A stretch of DNA of 56,000 nt from Cryptomeria japonica. Taxonomy: Eukaryota > Streptophyta > Pinopsida > Cupressales > Cupressaceae. The stretch is taken from positions 224,557,415 through 224,613,414 of the forward strand of contig NC_081410.1 of assembly GCF_030272615.1 (NCBI RefSeq), read 5' to 3'. Below, in pieces: positions 34,497 to 46,259 of this stretch (positions within the stretch are counted from its first letter, which is position 1; each line of letters begins with the position of its first letter). The notes beneath the pieces were generated by a model. That model was not told the DNA's origin and searched no databases. It saw only the letters and a program-made list of their open reading frames with translations. A program made the position numbers and the translations under genes.

Positions 34497-37400
34497 CTAA
34501 GTCTCTACTGGTGGTGGTATGACCCCAAGATGATCTCTGAGATATTCAAAGGTCTCCTTAGGCAAAGGTTTTATGAAAATATTTGCAAGATGTTCTTTAG
34601 TATTCACATAAACCAGTTTTATCTCCTTTTCTTCAACTTTTTCCCTTAGAAAATTCAGTTTGATAGAAACATGTTTTGTTTTAGAATGTAATACCAGATT
34701 CTTAGATATATCAATTGCTACAGTGTTATCACAATATATAGTAATGGGTTCCTTGCATTTTACCTTTATGTCTTTCAACATTTGCTTAAGCCATAGTACC
34801 TGTGTATAGTTAGTTGTTGCTGCAACATATTCTGATTCTGTTGTTGATAAAGATGTACAAATCTATTTCTTACTCAAACAAGAAACTAATCTCTTTCAAA
34901 GAAAGAATGCTCCTCCAGTGGTGCTTTTTCTATCATCCACATCTCCTACCCAATTTGCATCTATGTATGCACATAGGTCAAAATTTTCATCTCTAGGATA
35001 CCATAATCCAAGATTTGTTGTGCCTTGTAAGTACCGGAAAATCCTTTTTACTACAAATTCATGATTTTAGCTAGGATTACTTTGAAATATAGAAACAATA
35101 CATACTGCATTCATAATATCAGGCCTGGTTTGTGTTAAATACAGTAAACCTCCTATCATAGATTTGTATCTAGTTAGATTAACAGGTGTAGATTCATCCC
35201 TTTGAGATAATTTGTCATTTGTAGTCATAGGTGTGCTTACTAGTTTAGAGTTCTCCATCCCAAATTTCTTTAGTAATTCTTTGTAGTACTTGGATTGACT
35301 CAAAAATATACCTTTATCAGTCTGTGAAATCTGCAATCCTAAAAAGAATTTTATTTCTCCAATCATAGACATTTCAAATTCTTGTTGAATTTTAATAGAA
35401 AATTCCTTACATAATCCATCTTCTCCTCCAAAGATTATATCATCAACAAATACTTCAATAATCAAGATGTCATCATTAGTTATTTTGTAATATAAATTGC
35501 TATCTGCATTTCCTTTAGTAAAACCAATCTTTAAAAGATACTTATCCAACCTTTCATACCAAGCTCTTGGGGCTTGTTTTAATCCATACAGAGCTTTTCT
35601 TAACCTGGAAACCATATCATTGTCATTTGTCAAAGAAAATCCATCAGTTTGTTCAATATATACTTCTTCTTCAAGATCTCCATTAAAAAATGCACATTTA
35701 ATATCCATTTGATAAACTTTGTAGTCCTTGTGAGCTGCAAAAGCCAAGAATAATCTGACTGCCTCAATTCTGGCTACCGGTGCAAAGGTTTCATTGTAAT
35801 CAACTCCTTCTTTCTGAGAATATCCCTTACACACTAGTCTTGCTTTATTTCTGACAACCTTACCATCTTCATTAAGTTTGTTTCTAAATACCCATTTGGT
35901 TCCAATTACATTTTTATCTTTAGGCCAGGGAACTAATGTCCAAGTATTATTTTTCTCAATTTGTTCTAATTCTTCTTCCATAGCTTTAATCCAAAATTTA
36001 TCTTCACATGCCTCATTGATAGATGATGGTTCAATTTGAGAAATAAGACATACCTCTTCATTTGCCAATCTTCCTCTTGTCATAACTCCTTTAAAGTTGT
36101 TTCTAATTATCTGATCTTCAGAATGATTCAATCTTACATACCGGGGTGTCTTAGTTTGTTGTTGTTCTTCAATTATTGTGCAATCCTCTGATGATACCAG
36201 GGTAACTGGATCTTCATTCTGTATTGGTGGATTTGGTGTAGGTTCATTTGTCACAATTTCTGTTGTTGGTTTAGAGTCTATATACCTTGAAGTTCCTCTG
36301 AATTGTTCATCAATCTTTACATTTGTACTATCAACAATTTTCTGTAATCTCTTATTAAAACATCTATATGCCTTGCTCTTAGATGAATAACCAAGAAATA
36401 TTCCTTCATCACTTCTAGGATCAAATTTGCCAATATACTCATCTCTTCTAATATAACATTTACTTCCAAAAATTCTAAAGTACTTAAGAGTAGGAGTATT
36501 ACCAAACCATAGTTCATGAGGGGTATTATTGGTTTCACCTTTGATGTGAACTTTGTTGAATGTATAGACAGTAGTGCTAACTGCTTCTCTCCAATACATA
36601 TGTGGTAGATTTGCTTCAGATAACATACTTCTTGCTGCATCCAAGATAGTTTTGTTTTTCCTTTCAACAACTCCATTGTGTTGTGGTGTCCGAGGTGCTG
36701 ATAACTATCTTCTAATTCCACTCACTTCGCAGAATGTATTAAAGTCCTTAGATGTAAATTCTCCTCCTTGATCTGATCTTAAACATACAATTTTCTTGCC
36801 GGTTTCATTCTCAACCATTGCTTTGAACAGTTTGAACTTTCCAAGTGCTTCTGATTTTTCTCTAAGAAAAGTAACCCAACACATTCTAGAATAATCATCA
36901 ATAATTAGCATAAAATATCTATCACCTTGTAAGCTTTTAGTTCTAGCTGGACCACATAAATCAGTGTGAATTGTATTATGAGGTTTCACAATTTTAGGTA
37001 GATCTCTAACTGCCTTAGAAGTACTGATCTTTACCATGCAATCAAAGTTTACATGACATAGTCTCTTATGCCATAACCAACTTTCATCTATATGTGCAAT
37101 TAAGCATGCCTTTTCACTATTATTCAAATGAAAGATATTACCTCTAGTCTGATTACCGGTTGCAATTTCCAAACCAGTTCTATTCATGATTTTGCATTTT
37201 CCATTTTTAAATTGTAACTGAAATCCTTTCTCAACTAATTGATCAACACTTAAAAGATTATGCTTTAAACCTTCAACATAGTAGACATTGTCAAAGTTAT
37301 GCTTACCATCAAGAGATATTGAACCATTACCTTTAATTGAACAGGCTTTGTCATCTTCAAATCTTACTAAACCTCCATTGTATTCTTGAAAGTTCAAGAA

Positions 37401-38567
37401 TTTACCTTTGTCTCCTGTCATGTGATGTGAGCATCCTGAGTCAATGATCCATTCATCTTTTGCTTCAACTTTGGCTGCTAGGGCTTGTTCTACCAGTTGA
37501 GCAATAGGTGCCGGTTGATCTTCTGTTATAGCAATAAAAACCCATCCATTCTCTGTTGGATCCTCATCAGAATCATCAGTGACACCTTCATCGGCAATAT
37601 AACAGGATTTGTCTTTGTTCTTCTTAAATTTGTATCTCTGATATTTAGGATTAGGCTTGTATGTTCTTCTAGCTTCTTCTCTTAGTCTAGCATGTCTATC
37701 AGGGCATCTCGAAGCCATATGACCAATCTTATTGCAGTTCAAACATTTAAAGGGTGCTTTACCTTCATACTTACTTCCAACTAGACCTTTTGCCATTTTT
37801 CTTGCAAATAGTGCTTCAAGTTCTTCAAGCTCTTCATTTTCCTTCCTGGTTTCTTCAAGTTCTCTTGCATAAAAGGCTTTCCAGTCTGATTTGTCAAATG
37901 ATGGAGCAGATGATGTTGATGCTTTAAAGGCCAAATCAGTTTTTATAGTAGCAATAGGACAAAATTCCTCAATTTCAAAGGCTGGAAGTTTTCCAATCAA
38001 TGTATCCCTAGTTACTGATGTATTAAGCAATGTTCTCAACTCATTTATAGCACTAACCTTCATTTTATATGTCGGTGGCAATCCTCTTAAGATTTTTGAA
38101 ACAATTTCATCCTCACTCAATGTTCCTCCACAACATTTAATACCCAAAACAATTTCATTTACTCTTTCCATAAAAGCAGAAATCCTTTCATCTTCTTCCG
38201 TTTTCATATGTTCATACCTAACTCGGAAGCTTTCAATTTTTGCAATCTTGATTGTGGAATCCCCTTCATTTAGTGTTTCCAAATGATCCCAAATAGCTTT
38301 AGTAGTAGACCTATCCGATAATCCCATGATTTGTTGATCTGATAATGCGCTCAAAAGTGCTTCTCTTGCTTTGCAATCATTCTCTTCATCTTTAGCTAAG
38401 GTAGTTGGAGCAGTCTGACCAGCTACAACAGCAGTATAACCATTCTTTGTAACTTCCTAGATGTCTTTACCGATGCAATTCAGATGTGTCTCCATCTTGA
38501 TCTTCCATATCCCATAGTTGGTTCCATCAAGTTTAGGACTGTCCTTCCTGAAATAATTAGTAGACAT
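34497..38567 (-). pseudogene. Copia gag-pol polyprotein, single frame with five stops
   Basis: ATG at 38565-38567 (MSTNYFRKDSPKLDGTNYGI) to TAG at 34497; all blocks are in one phase, about 1,357 codons. Gag contains a CCHC knuckle (CLNCNKIGHMASRC, about 37705). Protease has IIDSGCSHHMTG (about 37430). Integrase has IHTDLCGPARTKS, RSDQGGEF and HNGVVERK, but its zinc finger lost the two Cys in an in-frame deletion near 36985. RT has FVDD at 35439-35450. RNase H has CDNTVAI (about 34725). Stops occur at DI*E, RR*LS (36705-36707), PS*NH (35067), FL*K and KK*I. Confidence 0.9.
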
Positions 38568-38609
38568 TAGATCTCCTCAAGTTGTTAAACTTCTGTAAAA
38601 GAGGACTAG

Positions 38610-38621
38610 GCGCTGATACCA
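38610..38621 (-). promoter_or_regulatory. Primer-binding site of the copia element
   Basis: The minus strand reads TGGTATCAGCGC two bases after the 5' LTR. This is the initiator-methionine tRNA site with one change from TGGTATCAGAGC. Confidence 0.85.
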
Positions 38622-38623
38622 AT

Positions 38624-39665
38624 TGTTAGGTCCCAAAGACAATTGAGAGGGGGGGGGTGAATCAGTTGTCTAATGAGTTTAAACCAAAAACCAATTAACC
38701 AACTTAATGCTTAATACCGATAAACTAGTTAAGTGTGTCGGTAGACAGTGTTAACAGTAAATTGCTATACCAGTAGAGATTAATGCATGAAACATAAACA
38801 TAGAGTCAACCACAACACATAACACCAATATTTGTACGTGGAAACCCTGTGAGGGGAAAAACCACGGTGGGAAACCTTACCCACAATCAGATGATACTAC
38901 TGTAGACAGTAAGTGTACATAAATGGGGTTTGCACATGCAGAAAGGCCAACAGCCTAGAGCTCACTACTCAATCACAAAATGAGAGTCACACTGACTACA
39001 ATTGGATGGTTAAATCCAATAAGAATGTACTACATAAAATAGCATCTTCATATGCTGGATTCAGTACCGGTGTAATGCTGATATGCTTCTACAAAAACCT
39101 AGCTTCACCTTCAAATGATGTCTTCGTGTATACCTTTGCTTAATCTCTCATATACCTTCACATAAATCTTTTTTGTATTCCACATTCGATCTTACAAATA
39201 AGATCTTACATTTATACCATAACCTAAGACCAATTTTAGTAGGTCGGCTCTACAAGATATTACAATAAAAACATTTTACATACAATATAATATCCAATGC
39301 AATAACTGATTAAACATGTCAGCTTAATTCATTTACAACAATAATAAATCATCTTCATAGTATGCCATGCTGATCTGGAAAAGATAAACCTGTCGGTGTA
39401 ACCCTAGATAACCCTGGACCTATTTGCCGGTAAAAGAAAAGATGCAAATATGAATATACCAATGATTAATTCTTCAAAACAAAGTGTCCACATGATTTCT
39501 TCGACATTACCAAGTGTCTTTCATATCATTCCAGGTGTGGGTGAACCATATACCAATAACTGTGTAATAGTTACTTGCTTGTCGGTGAATGTTGCTGGAT
39601 CTCCAAAGTGCTAGTGTTTCAGTAGGTGTTGACATCAATGAAAAAACCATACCAAAATACCAACA
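38624..39665 (-). repeat. 5' LTR of the copia element
   Basis: Matches 33091-34151 over its length. TATAAA on the minus strand at 39211-39216. The terminal palindrome is at 38637-38646 and 38662-38671, with one arm base changed. Confidence 0.93.
39211..39216 (-). promoter_or_regulatory. TATA box in the copia 5' LTR
   Basis: Minus-strand TATAAATGTAAGATC, also present in the 3' LTR at 33677-33682. The likely core promoter. Confidence 0.55.
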
Positions 39666-39670
39666 CTAGA
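39666..39670. repeat. Target-site duplication of the copia element, right copy (CTAGA)
   Basis: Identical to 33086-33090. The E2 antisense gene resumes after it. Confidence 0.92.
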
Positions 39671-40466
39671 CCCCTATATGGTCTCCATACCATAATGATC
39701 AGATCATCAAGCTATCGTCACCAATACTCTATCTTGTCCATATGGGGCTGAGTAACATATCCAACATATCTATAAACAATCAACTGGTGTGGATCTCTGG
39801 CATCATCAACAATAGGTCTACAAACTGGGATATTCTCGTAGGCCCAAATCTGCAGAACCAACACTCTTGTTGCCATGCTCTTCCCATCCCTGTATGCAAT
39901 CTCATGCATCTTGCGATACATGTGGGCTAACAAACATGATCCCTGTCCTAATCTTTCAGGATGAATCAGTAGTCTCTCCAGCATCCTAGCCCAACCACAT
40001 AAGAAGCCCTGTTGTCCCCTATTTGGCATAACAAAACAACCAATGAATCCTACCAATACACATACTAGTGGAAACTACTCACTATATCTAGCCACCATAT
40101 CATCCCAACTGATAGGCCGCGCAAGGATGTCCTCATCATGAAAAATGTGTCTCAAGGCTAAGATACCAGGACGCTGAGCAGAATCATTGTCAACCTTATA
40201 CCCAGCAAATGGAATCCTCAAAATCTTGTAAACATCCTCTGGCGTAATAGTCATCTCTCCCACTGGTAGATGAAAGGTGTTATGCTCTAAATGGAACCAC
40301 TCAACAAGTGCAGTAAGCATCTTGAGATTCACATGGATATCCAGCATCTGTAAAAGGTGAGTAAAGACACACAAATCAATATGTGCTCTATCTATATCAG
40401 ATAACTCGTGGACTAGCCTCATTGTAGGATGATAGACACATTGAAATAGGACACGTGGCAATCGAA
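39671..40466 (-). pseudogene. E2 antisense PMD gene, N-terminal piece with the PMD core
   Basis: Starts R-L-P-R-V-L-F-Q-C-V-Y-H-P-T-M just inside the predicted acceptor. PMD core 40075-40461: LPVGEMTITPEDVYKILRIP and PISWDDMVARYSE. After one stop it continues 40056-39718 with CGWARMLERLLIHPERLG, HMYRKMHEIAYRDGKSMATR and ICRPIVDDARDP-type sequence. It is the best-preserved N-terminal half of the three copies. The gene is split by the copia element at 39670 and by E1 farther on. Confidence 0.75.
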
Positions 40467-40917
40467 CTTGGAAGAGTCAAACAACAGAGCATCAGAGAGT
40501 CATTCAAATTTTGGTACAAAATAAGTTAAACATCACGCAAATCCACATACACAAAATGCCAAAATCAAATTTTCATGTTTTGACCCTTAAAAATGCTCAC
40601 TGTTTTCCATACGACATTTCACAGTCTAAGTAGAAACTCATACGAGTTAGGAATTCATGTAGCATGATAAAAGACATGCATTCACATGATAAAATGGGCT
40701 CTCAAGAAAACTCTCATACGATACATGGGATGAGCCCAAACGACAAAACATATAGCATAATACAATAAACCACACAAGGACAATTTGTCGTATGACAGAC
40801 AGTATCATCTCGCACGACAAAACGACACTGCACGGTTTTTAACGACATGAAAAAGCAAAAAAATTCAACCCAAATTCAAAATTGATGAAATGCAAAGGCT
40901 TAAAATTAGTCACTTAC
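40467..40917 (-). other. Predicted intron of the E2 antisense PMD gene with palindrome cluster
   Basis: Minus-strand donor GTAAGTGACT (40912-40917) and acceptor TTTGACTCTTCCAAG ending at 40467. Palindromes at about 40610-40830, for example GTCGTATGAC at 40797-40806. The acceptor is weaker than in E1 and E3. Confidence 0.5.
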
Positions 40918-40992
40918 CATTGGCTCGTAGTTTCGCAGTCGATTATGATGTCTCTGGCACTCAAATCAATGCTCCTGGATTGGAATGACCAT
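40918..40992 (-). pseudogene. Predicted first exon of the E2 antisense PMD gene
   Basis: Contains the conserved peptide SIDLSARDIIIDCETTSQ before the donor. The upstream ATG at 40990-40992 is out of frame with it in this copy. Confidence 0.4.
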
Positions 40993-41066
40993 TTTTCTTT
41001 GCAAAAGGCTTTTCAAATTTCAAACTTGGAGAGGTTAAAATGAATTGAAAATGACACTTGGACCCC

Positions 41067-41075
41067 TTATATAGC
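41067..41075 (-). promoter_or_regulatory. TATA box of the antisense gene (E2)
   Basis: Minus-strand GCTATATAA in the same context as E1 and E3. Confidence 0.55.
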
Positions 41076-41489
41076 CACAACCCTAATTTTTCAACTTGCT
41101 CTGATGGATATGAAAATTGTACCCTTAGCTAATTTTCCTATCCTGATTCCATTTTTGGGATCGAAATCAAAATCTGAGATCATTCTTCTAGTCAATAACT
41201 ATGACCACTTAGTGCTTTCATCACATTCTCATTCTTTTCTTCAATTTGCGCTCAATTTCACCATCAATCATCGCTAAATCTTCAAATGATCCTCTAATTA
41301 AATCTTTGTGCTCAAGTAATTATCATCGCCAACAATTGCCTAAACTCATGTACCCTCGCTATCTTTCAATTTCGCTCCCGAGGGGGCATACTCATGACCT
41401 CATGACCTCACATCTTCAATATCGAGAAAATTTTCAAATCTTCATCAAAAGTCGAGCAAAAAAATTTTCAACTAAAGAAAACCAAATAA

Positions 41490-42100
41490 ATTCTTATCGC
41501 TAGGGGCATCTCAGCTTCATTGCTTCATATCAAGTTGAGATCTCTTGATCATCTGAATCAAATCAATTGCTAGGGGCATATCAGTTTCATCACTTCAATT
41601 CAAGCTGATACTGCCTTCATCTGAATAAGTCTCTTAATGTTAATCAGTTTCATCACTTTTTATCAAGCTAATTATTCGTTTAAACTCAATCAAAAGTTTA
41701 AAGAGTATCTTTGATCGCACACTCAATCTAAGTAGGTGTTCAATTTCATCGCATCAAATCAAGCTGGACAGTTTATCTTTGCTCATCATGTCTTGATCCA
41801 TCAAGTTCAAGATTGATTTTATCTTCGCTCACTGTGTCTAGTTCAATCAAGTTCTAGGTCAGTAAGATCCACTTCTTGATCAATCAAGTTCAAGTTTGGT
41901 ATCTTTGCTCTTCATCAGTCCTAGTTCAATCAAGTTAAGGATCAGGATTGGTATCGCTTTAATCAACTTTGTTCAGTTTCATTGCTTCAAAATAAGCTAA
42001 ACACATTGCTCTTCATCTGGTTCATGATCAATCAAGTTCAAAACCGGTATCTCCTAGACATCAACTATTCTTTGAACCAATGCGCTGCTCGCACATTAAT
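41490..42100. repeat. Degenerate tandem array next to the 3' LTR of E2
   Basis: Third copy of the TTTCATCGCTTC / ATCAAGCTGA and GATCAATCAAGTTC array. GCTAGGGGCAT words occur at about 41500 and 41570, with a GAGGGGGCATACTCATGACC block just upstream (about 41380). Confidence 0.7.
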
Positions 42101-42102
42101 TC

Positions 42103-42115
42103 AAAGAGGGGCAAT
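42103..42115 (+). promoter_or_regulatory. Polypurine tract of E2
   Basis: AAAGAGGGGCAAT immediately before TGTAATACCC of LTR-E. It differs from E3 at the last base. Confidence 0.85.
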
Positions 42116-43326
42116 TGTAATACCCTACAAATGGTCACCTAAACCATGGGCCCCTAATCTCGACAACATCACCAAGGTCCTAACCAAAGGTAATTAAATC
42201 AACTTTGAGCACACAATTAATTAATTCTTCAAACATTAAATGTCACATGGCAAGTGAATTATTCTATATTAATTAAATATTTATTTAATTAATTAAATCA
42301 TTCCAATAAAATCATTTTGATCAATTATCCTATTTAATTTATTGAATATCCTAGCATATTTAATTAATTAATTAATTTGCCATTAATCATAAAAAAAAGA
42401 ATTAATTTATTACAAAAGAGGAATCAATATGCAAAGAAAGAGTTAAATTGAAAATAAAATAAAAGAATTGAATTGAGAGAGAAATCAAACTTGAGATATT
42501 ATTTCTTCTTCTAAATTGGGAACTTGAAATCAGAAAAGCAATTAAATGAATTATTAATCACTTTAAAATTGAAACTCAAATCTTTTGAGAAAAGAAGTTC
42601 AGTTGCATTGAAAAGACTTTTTTTCTTGAATAAATCAAAGAATATGCATAGAATTGCCTATTTTTATCTCAAGTGCATGGAATTAATTGAATTTTATCTC
42701 CAATGCAAACTCAAACTTATAAACTGAATGCATTTCAATCAAACTATATTTGGAATCTATCTCAAGGTTAGCTGAATTTGATCTCTCAATTATTTCAATT
42801 ATCCTAAATTGTTCTTTTTCTTGAATAATCTCAACCACTCGTTGCTAATTGATCTTGACCATTGGTCTCTCTTGTGATTCTCTATAGATTCAGCCTTCAT
42901 CTCTCATTCAAAACACCCTGGAGATTTATTGTTATTATACTATTTTTGCTCTAGAGTCATTGAAGATATTGTCCTTGCTTTTTGGGATTATTGCATCTTA
43001 GTTTAACTTTTTGCATATTTAGTTCAATTATGATTTCTTGAATTCATATAGCTTACTATTCATCCATCTAGCATAATATTGCATACATTTAGCTTAATAT
43101 CATGCTCATAAAGATTAAATCCTTCGTCTTGGTGTAGTCTAGTCACTGGTATTACTTACAAAAATCTGAGAGCATGTCTATACTCGCATCTCTTAGAAGG
43201 CAATTGGTCAATTTGTGCTGGTTTTATTGTTCATGCTTATATCTGTCTAACCATAAATGTAATGACTTAATTGAAGTGTTGTGTCTTACAACTTGTAGAT
43301 ACGTATTCCACTTTTTCACACACACA
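42116..43326 (+). repeat. LTR-E, 3' LTR of E2
   Basis: TGTAATACCC start and TTTTTCACACACACA end, matching the other three Tat LTRs. The core promoter word has decayed to TATAGA at 42883-42888. The right flank enters the E4 integrase at once. Confidence 0.9.
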
Positions 43327-44130
43327 ACTGCCTTGTAAGACATCTCAACAAATTTCCTAATGATTTGTTTACTAATTTTGTCTGTCCATCCATTTGTGGA
43401 TGATAGGTTGATGAGAAAGAAATATTGGTGCCAAGTTTCATCCATAGTGTTCTCCAAAAATGGCCAACAAATTTGACATCCTTGTCATGGATCCTTGCTA
43501 CTTCTCTAAAAAACAGATTTGCTATATAAGATGAATCACTAGTGGACTTACATGGCAAGAAATGTTCCATTTTACTAAACCTATCCACTACCAAAAATAC
43601 ACTATCAAACCCCTTTTGGGTCCTAGGTAAACTCATTACAAATTCCATTGACACACTTTCCCAAGGTCTTGACGGAATGGGTAAGGGTTAATAGTGACCA
43701 ACATTGGTGCTTCTTCCTTTTTCCTTTTGGCAAATGGTGCATGCATCTACAAACTTTCTTTCATCAACCTGCAATTTGGGCTAAAAGTAGTGCCTTCTTA
43801 CCAATTCAAGTGTCTTGTCCAAGCCAAAATTACTTGCCATATCTCCACTATGCTTTTCCTTGATGATATTAGGAGCACTTTGGTGTGCACAATTACCCAC
43901 CTTTAAAAAGAAGTCCACCTTGGATCAGAAAATTAAAAAAATCCACATGATACCTTTCACCAAATTCAGTACATGCTTTGTAGATCTCCTTCAATTCCTC
44001 ATCTACAACATACATATCTTTCAATGCATTAATCCCAATGATTTCTAATTGGATTTCATATATGGTTAGTACTCTCCTACTTAGGGCATCAGCCACTTTG
44101 TTGGCTACTCCTTTCTTGTGTTTTATGGAG
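43327..44130 (-). pseudogene. E4 integrase, truncated and broken
   Basis: The RNase H to integrase junction ADALSRR is at about 44085. The zinc-finger region (44000-43700) is full of stops. The core has [18 protein letters not shown] and [11 protein letters not shown] at 43654-43560. The middle Asp region has lost about ten residues ([13 protein letters not shown]). The last catalytic Glu is Lys ([12 protein letters not shown]). The frame changes once between 43893 and 43654. Cut at 43327 by LTR-E. Confidence 0.8.
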
Positions 44131-44150
44131 AAGGTATAGGCTTGGAGGGA

Positions 44151-45178
44151 TTATACCAATTTTATATGCCTATGGTTTAAATTTTCTTGGATATTAATGA
44201 AACTAAAGGCATGGTTGTCAGTATAGACCACAAATTCCTTTGGTAGCAGATAGTGCCTCCATTTTTTCAAAGCTTCAACTAGTGCATATATTTCTAGGTC
44301 ATAAGAAGAATATTTTCTCTTTGCCTGATTGAGATTTTTACTAAAGAATGGTATAGGTCTACCTTCTTGGCTTATGACTTCTCCTATGGCCACATGAATA
44401 GCATCACATTCAATCTAAAACACTTTGTTAAAATCAAGTAAGGCAAGTACCGGTTGTTGAGCTACCTTTTTTTTTAGGGTTTCAAATGCCTCATCTACCT
44501 CCTTTGTCCAAGAGAACCTGCACTTTTGACCACTTTTTATGGTCTCCAACATTGGAGCACATATCTGACTGAAACCTCTTATGAACTTTTTATAAAATGT
44601 GGCTAATCCATGGAAACTTCTAACTTCACCAATAGTCTTAGGAGTAGGCCAAGAAAGAATTGCATTTACCTTATTCTGATCCATCTTCAAGTGACCTTTG
44701 GAGATCACAAATCCAAGGTAGATGAGTTCTTCCTGTATGAATAAACACTTCTCCATATTGATCATCAATTCCTCTTCACTCAACTTTTTCAAAACTATGT
44801 CTATATGCCTCAAGTGTTCTTCCTTTGTTTTGCTAAAAACTAGGATGTCATCCAAATACACTATTACAAACTTCCTTGTGAATTATTTCAAAACTTAATT
44901 CATGATTCTCATGAATATACTTGGGGTATTAGACAAACCAAATGGCATAACCTTCCACTCATACAACCCTTCATTTGTTTTGAATGTTTTTTTCCACTCA
45001 TCACCAGGCCTAATCATAATTTGGTGGTATCCACTCTTTAAATCAATTTTAGAAAAATGTTTTGCACCCCCCAAACAATCAAGCAAATCCTCTATCCTAG
45101 GCATTGGAAATATATACCTTATGGTGATCTTTCTAAGAGATCTTGAGTCAGTACAAAGCCTCCATGCTCCATCCTTTT
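44151..45178 (-). pseudogene. E4 reverse transcriptase (C-terminal part) and RNase H
   Basis: RT resumes at [16 protein letters not shown], then [20 protein letters not shown] (45104), MPFGLSN, and the catalytic YLDD at 44847-44858. The RNase H block is at 44393-44151: FFSKNLNQAKRKYSSYDLE, KKWRHYLL and VYTDNHAF. Two or three stops. It joins the RT N-terminus at 52014 once the insertion is ignored. Confidence 0.85.
45170..45178. repeat. Direct repeat flanking the 6.8-kb insertion, left copy (CATCCTTTT)
   Basis: CATCCTTTT here and at 52014-52022, both at the KKD codons of E4 RT. The duplication is 8 or 9 bases depending on how a shared T is assigned. With 8 bases the insert starts TG and ends CA. 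Confidence 0.8.
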
Positions 45179-46113
45179 GTCTTCAAAATCTGATTCACTT
45201 CAACATCCTTATAATAATATGATAACTCTGTGCAGAACAGATATTAAAGAGAAGGAAACTTCCAGGACAACATATGACAAGGTTTGATTTAACCTTCTAC
45301 ACTTCGGACCTACTCTAAGTCTAGGCAGGTATACCTTTGTGAACTAAATTCACACCTTTTAAAAGATAAATCCACAGCAAACCAATCCAGAAAACCAGTG
45401 GATCTAATCACCTTAAAAATTACTGAAACAAAGGCATGAAAATTATACTCATATTCAGTATTTGACATACAAAATATGTAATAAACAACCTTGATCTATA
45501 CCAGTGCCTTATCCAAGGTCACAGAGTCATCTAAATTCAAACAATACTCCCCCAATCAAAATATCTCTACACATCCCATTAGCTTGGCTTCTGCAGATCC
45601 CTACATATGCCTGACACACATAAGAATTTATTCATACTACATCAAACAACACTCATCAAGATTCAAAGTATCCTACAGAGAATTTACTGGTAGAAATAAT
45701 TCCTGCATATTTAATTCACCTCTTGAAGAGAAAAGCTAAGAAAAATATCTACTAAAAGTTGTCTTACAACCTTATTCAAACAAAATAGCCCTAGATTATT
45801 CAGAATGAAACAGTAAACACTTGCAAACACATTTGAAGATGACACAAAGTTTAAACTCAAAACCGATGGTTTATATATTGATATTATCTTCAAGAAAGTA
45901 TTACAAAAACTTTCAAATATTCTCCATTAAAACTTGGAAAAGCTCAGATAAATTTCTGTAGCATTTTCTTACAATTCTTTGTGATCCTTTTTCTACTAGT
46001 CCTGGTATCCATTTATAACAATATGGATGCACATAGATTTGGACTTTCCTAGGAGAATTTGTTACAATCATTTCTTCTCAAAAAGAAGTACAAAGATCTT
46101 TTACAAAAACGGT
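45179..46113 (-). other. 3' tail of the unclassified insertion, no gene
   Basis: AT-rich, without a convincing frame. A second in-phase-like segment (46114-46259) just above continues the reading frame after its last stop with FAWPTDDVYNEW. I see no terminal repeat shared with 51720-52013. Confidence 0.5.
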
Positions 46114-46259
46114 TACAATTCCTTTTCAACCTCTGTGGATTCTTCTACTTGTTGTCCCATTGCAACCTCTTCTAATGGTTCTACATCCTGAATGGCATAT
46201 TTTCTTGTCCACTCATTGTACACATCATCAGTTGGCCATGCGAAGTTAATCACTTTTGC

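Larger units (their letters stand above)
33091..39665 (-). mobile_element. Ty1/copia element, complete, minus strand, 6.6 kb
   Basis: 5' LTR 38624-39665, primer site 38610-38621, polyprotein 38567-34497, polypurine tract 34152-34166, 3' LTR 33091-34151, target duplication CTAGA. The pol order protease-integrase-RT-RNase H is diagnostic of copia. Motifs such as HHMTGDK and [20 protein letters not shown] resemble the SIRE/Maximus group, but the element is short for that group, so lineage is left open. In the first 190 bases the two LTRs show about ten substitutions, plus a 20-base indel near 34015. Confidence 0.93.
2454..43326 (+). mobile_element. E2: Tat-lineage Ty3/gypsy element, plus strand, carrying two nested insertions
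   Basis: From left to right: LTR-A, truncated leader (3602-5248), gag, protease and G-patch, RT, RNase H, second RNase H, integrase (to 13040), spacer, antisense PMD gene (minus strand, in three pieces), repeat array, polypurine tract, and LTR-E (42116-43326). It is interrupted by E1 (14736-32385) and a copia element (33091-39665). The double RNase H and an extra antisense gene between pol and the 3' LTR are known marks of the Tat lineage. The primer site is deleted and the polyprotein has frameshifts and stops, so E2 is dead. It sits inside the integrase of E4. Confidence 0.85.

Noticed and set aside
43648-44048. Plus-strand frames of 70-77 codons opposite E4 integrase
   Set aside because: Shadows of the decayed integrase and RNase H coding on the minus strand, with no motifs of their own.
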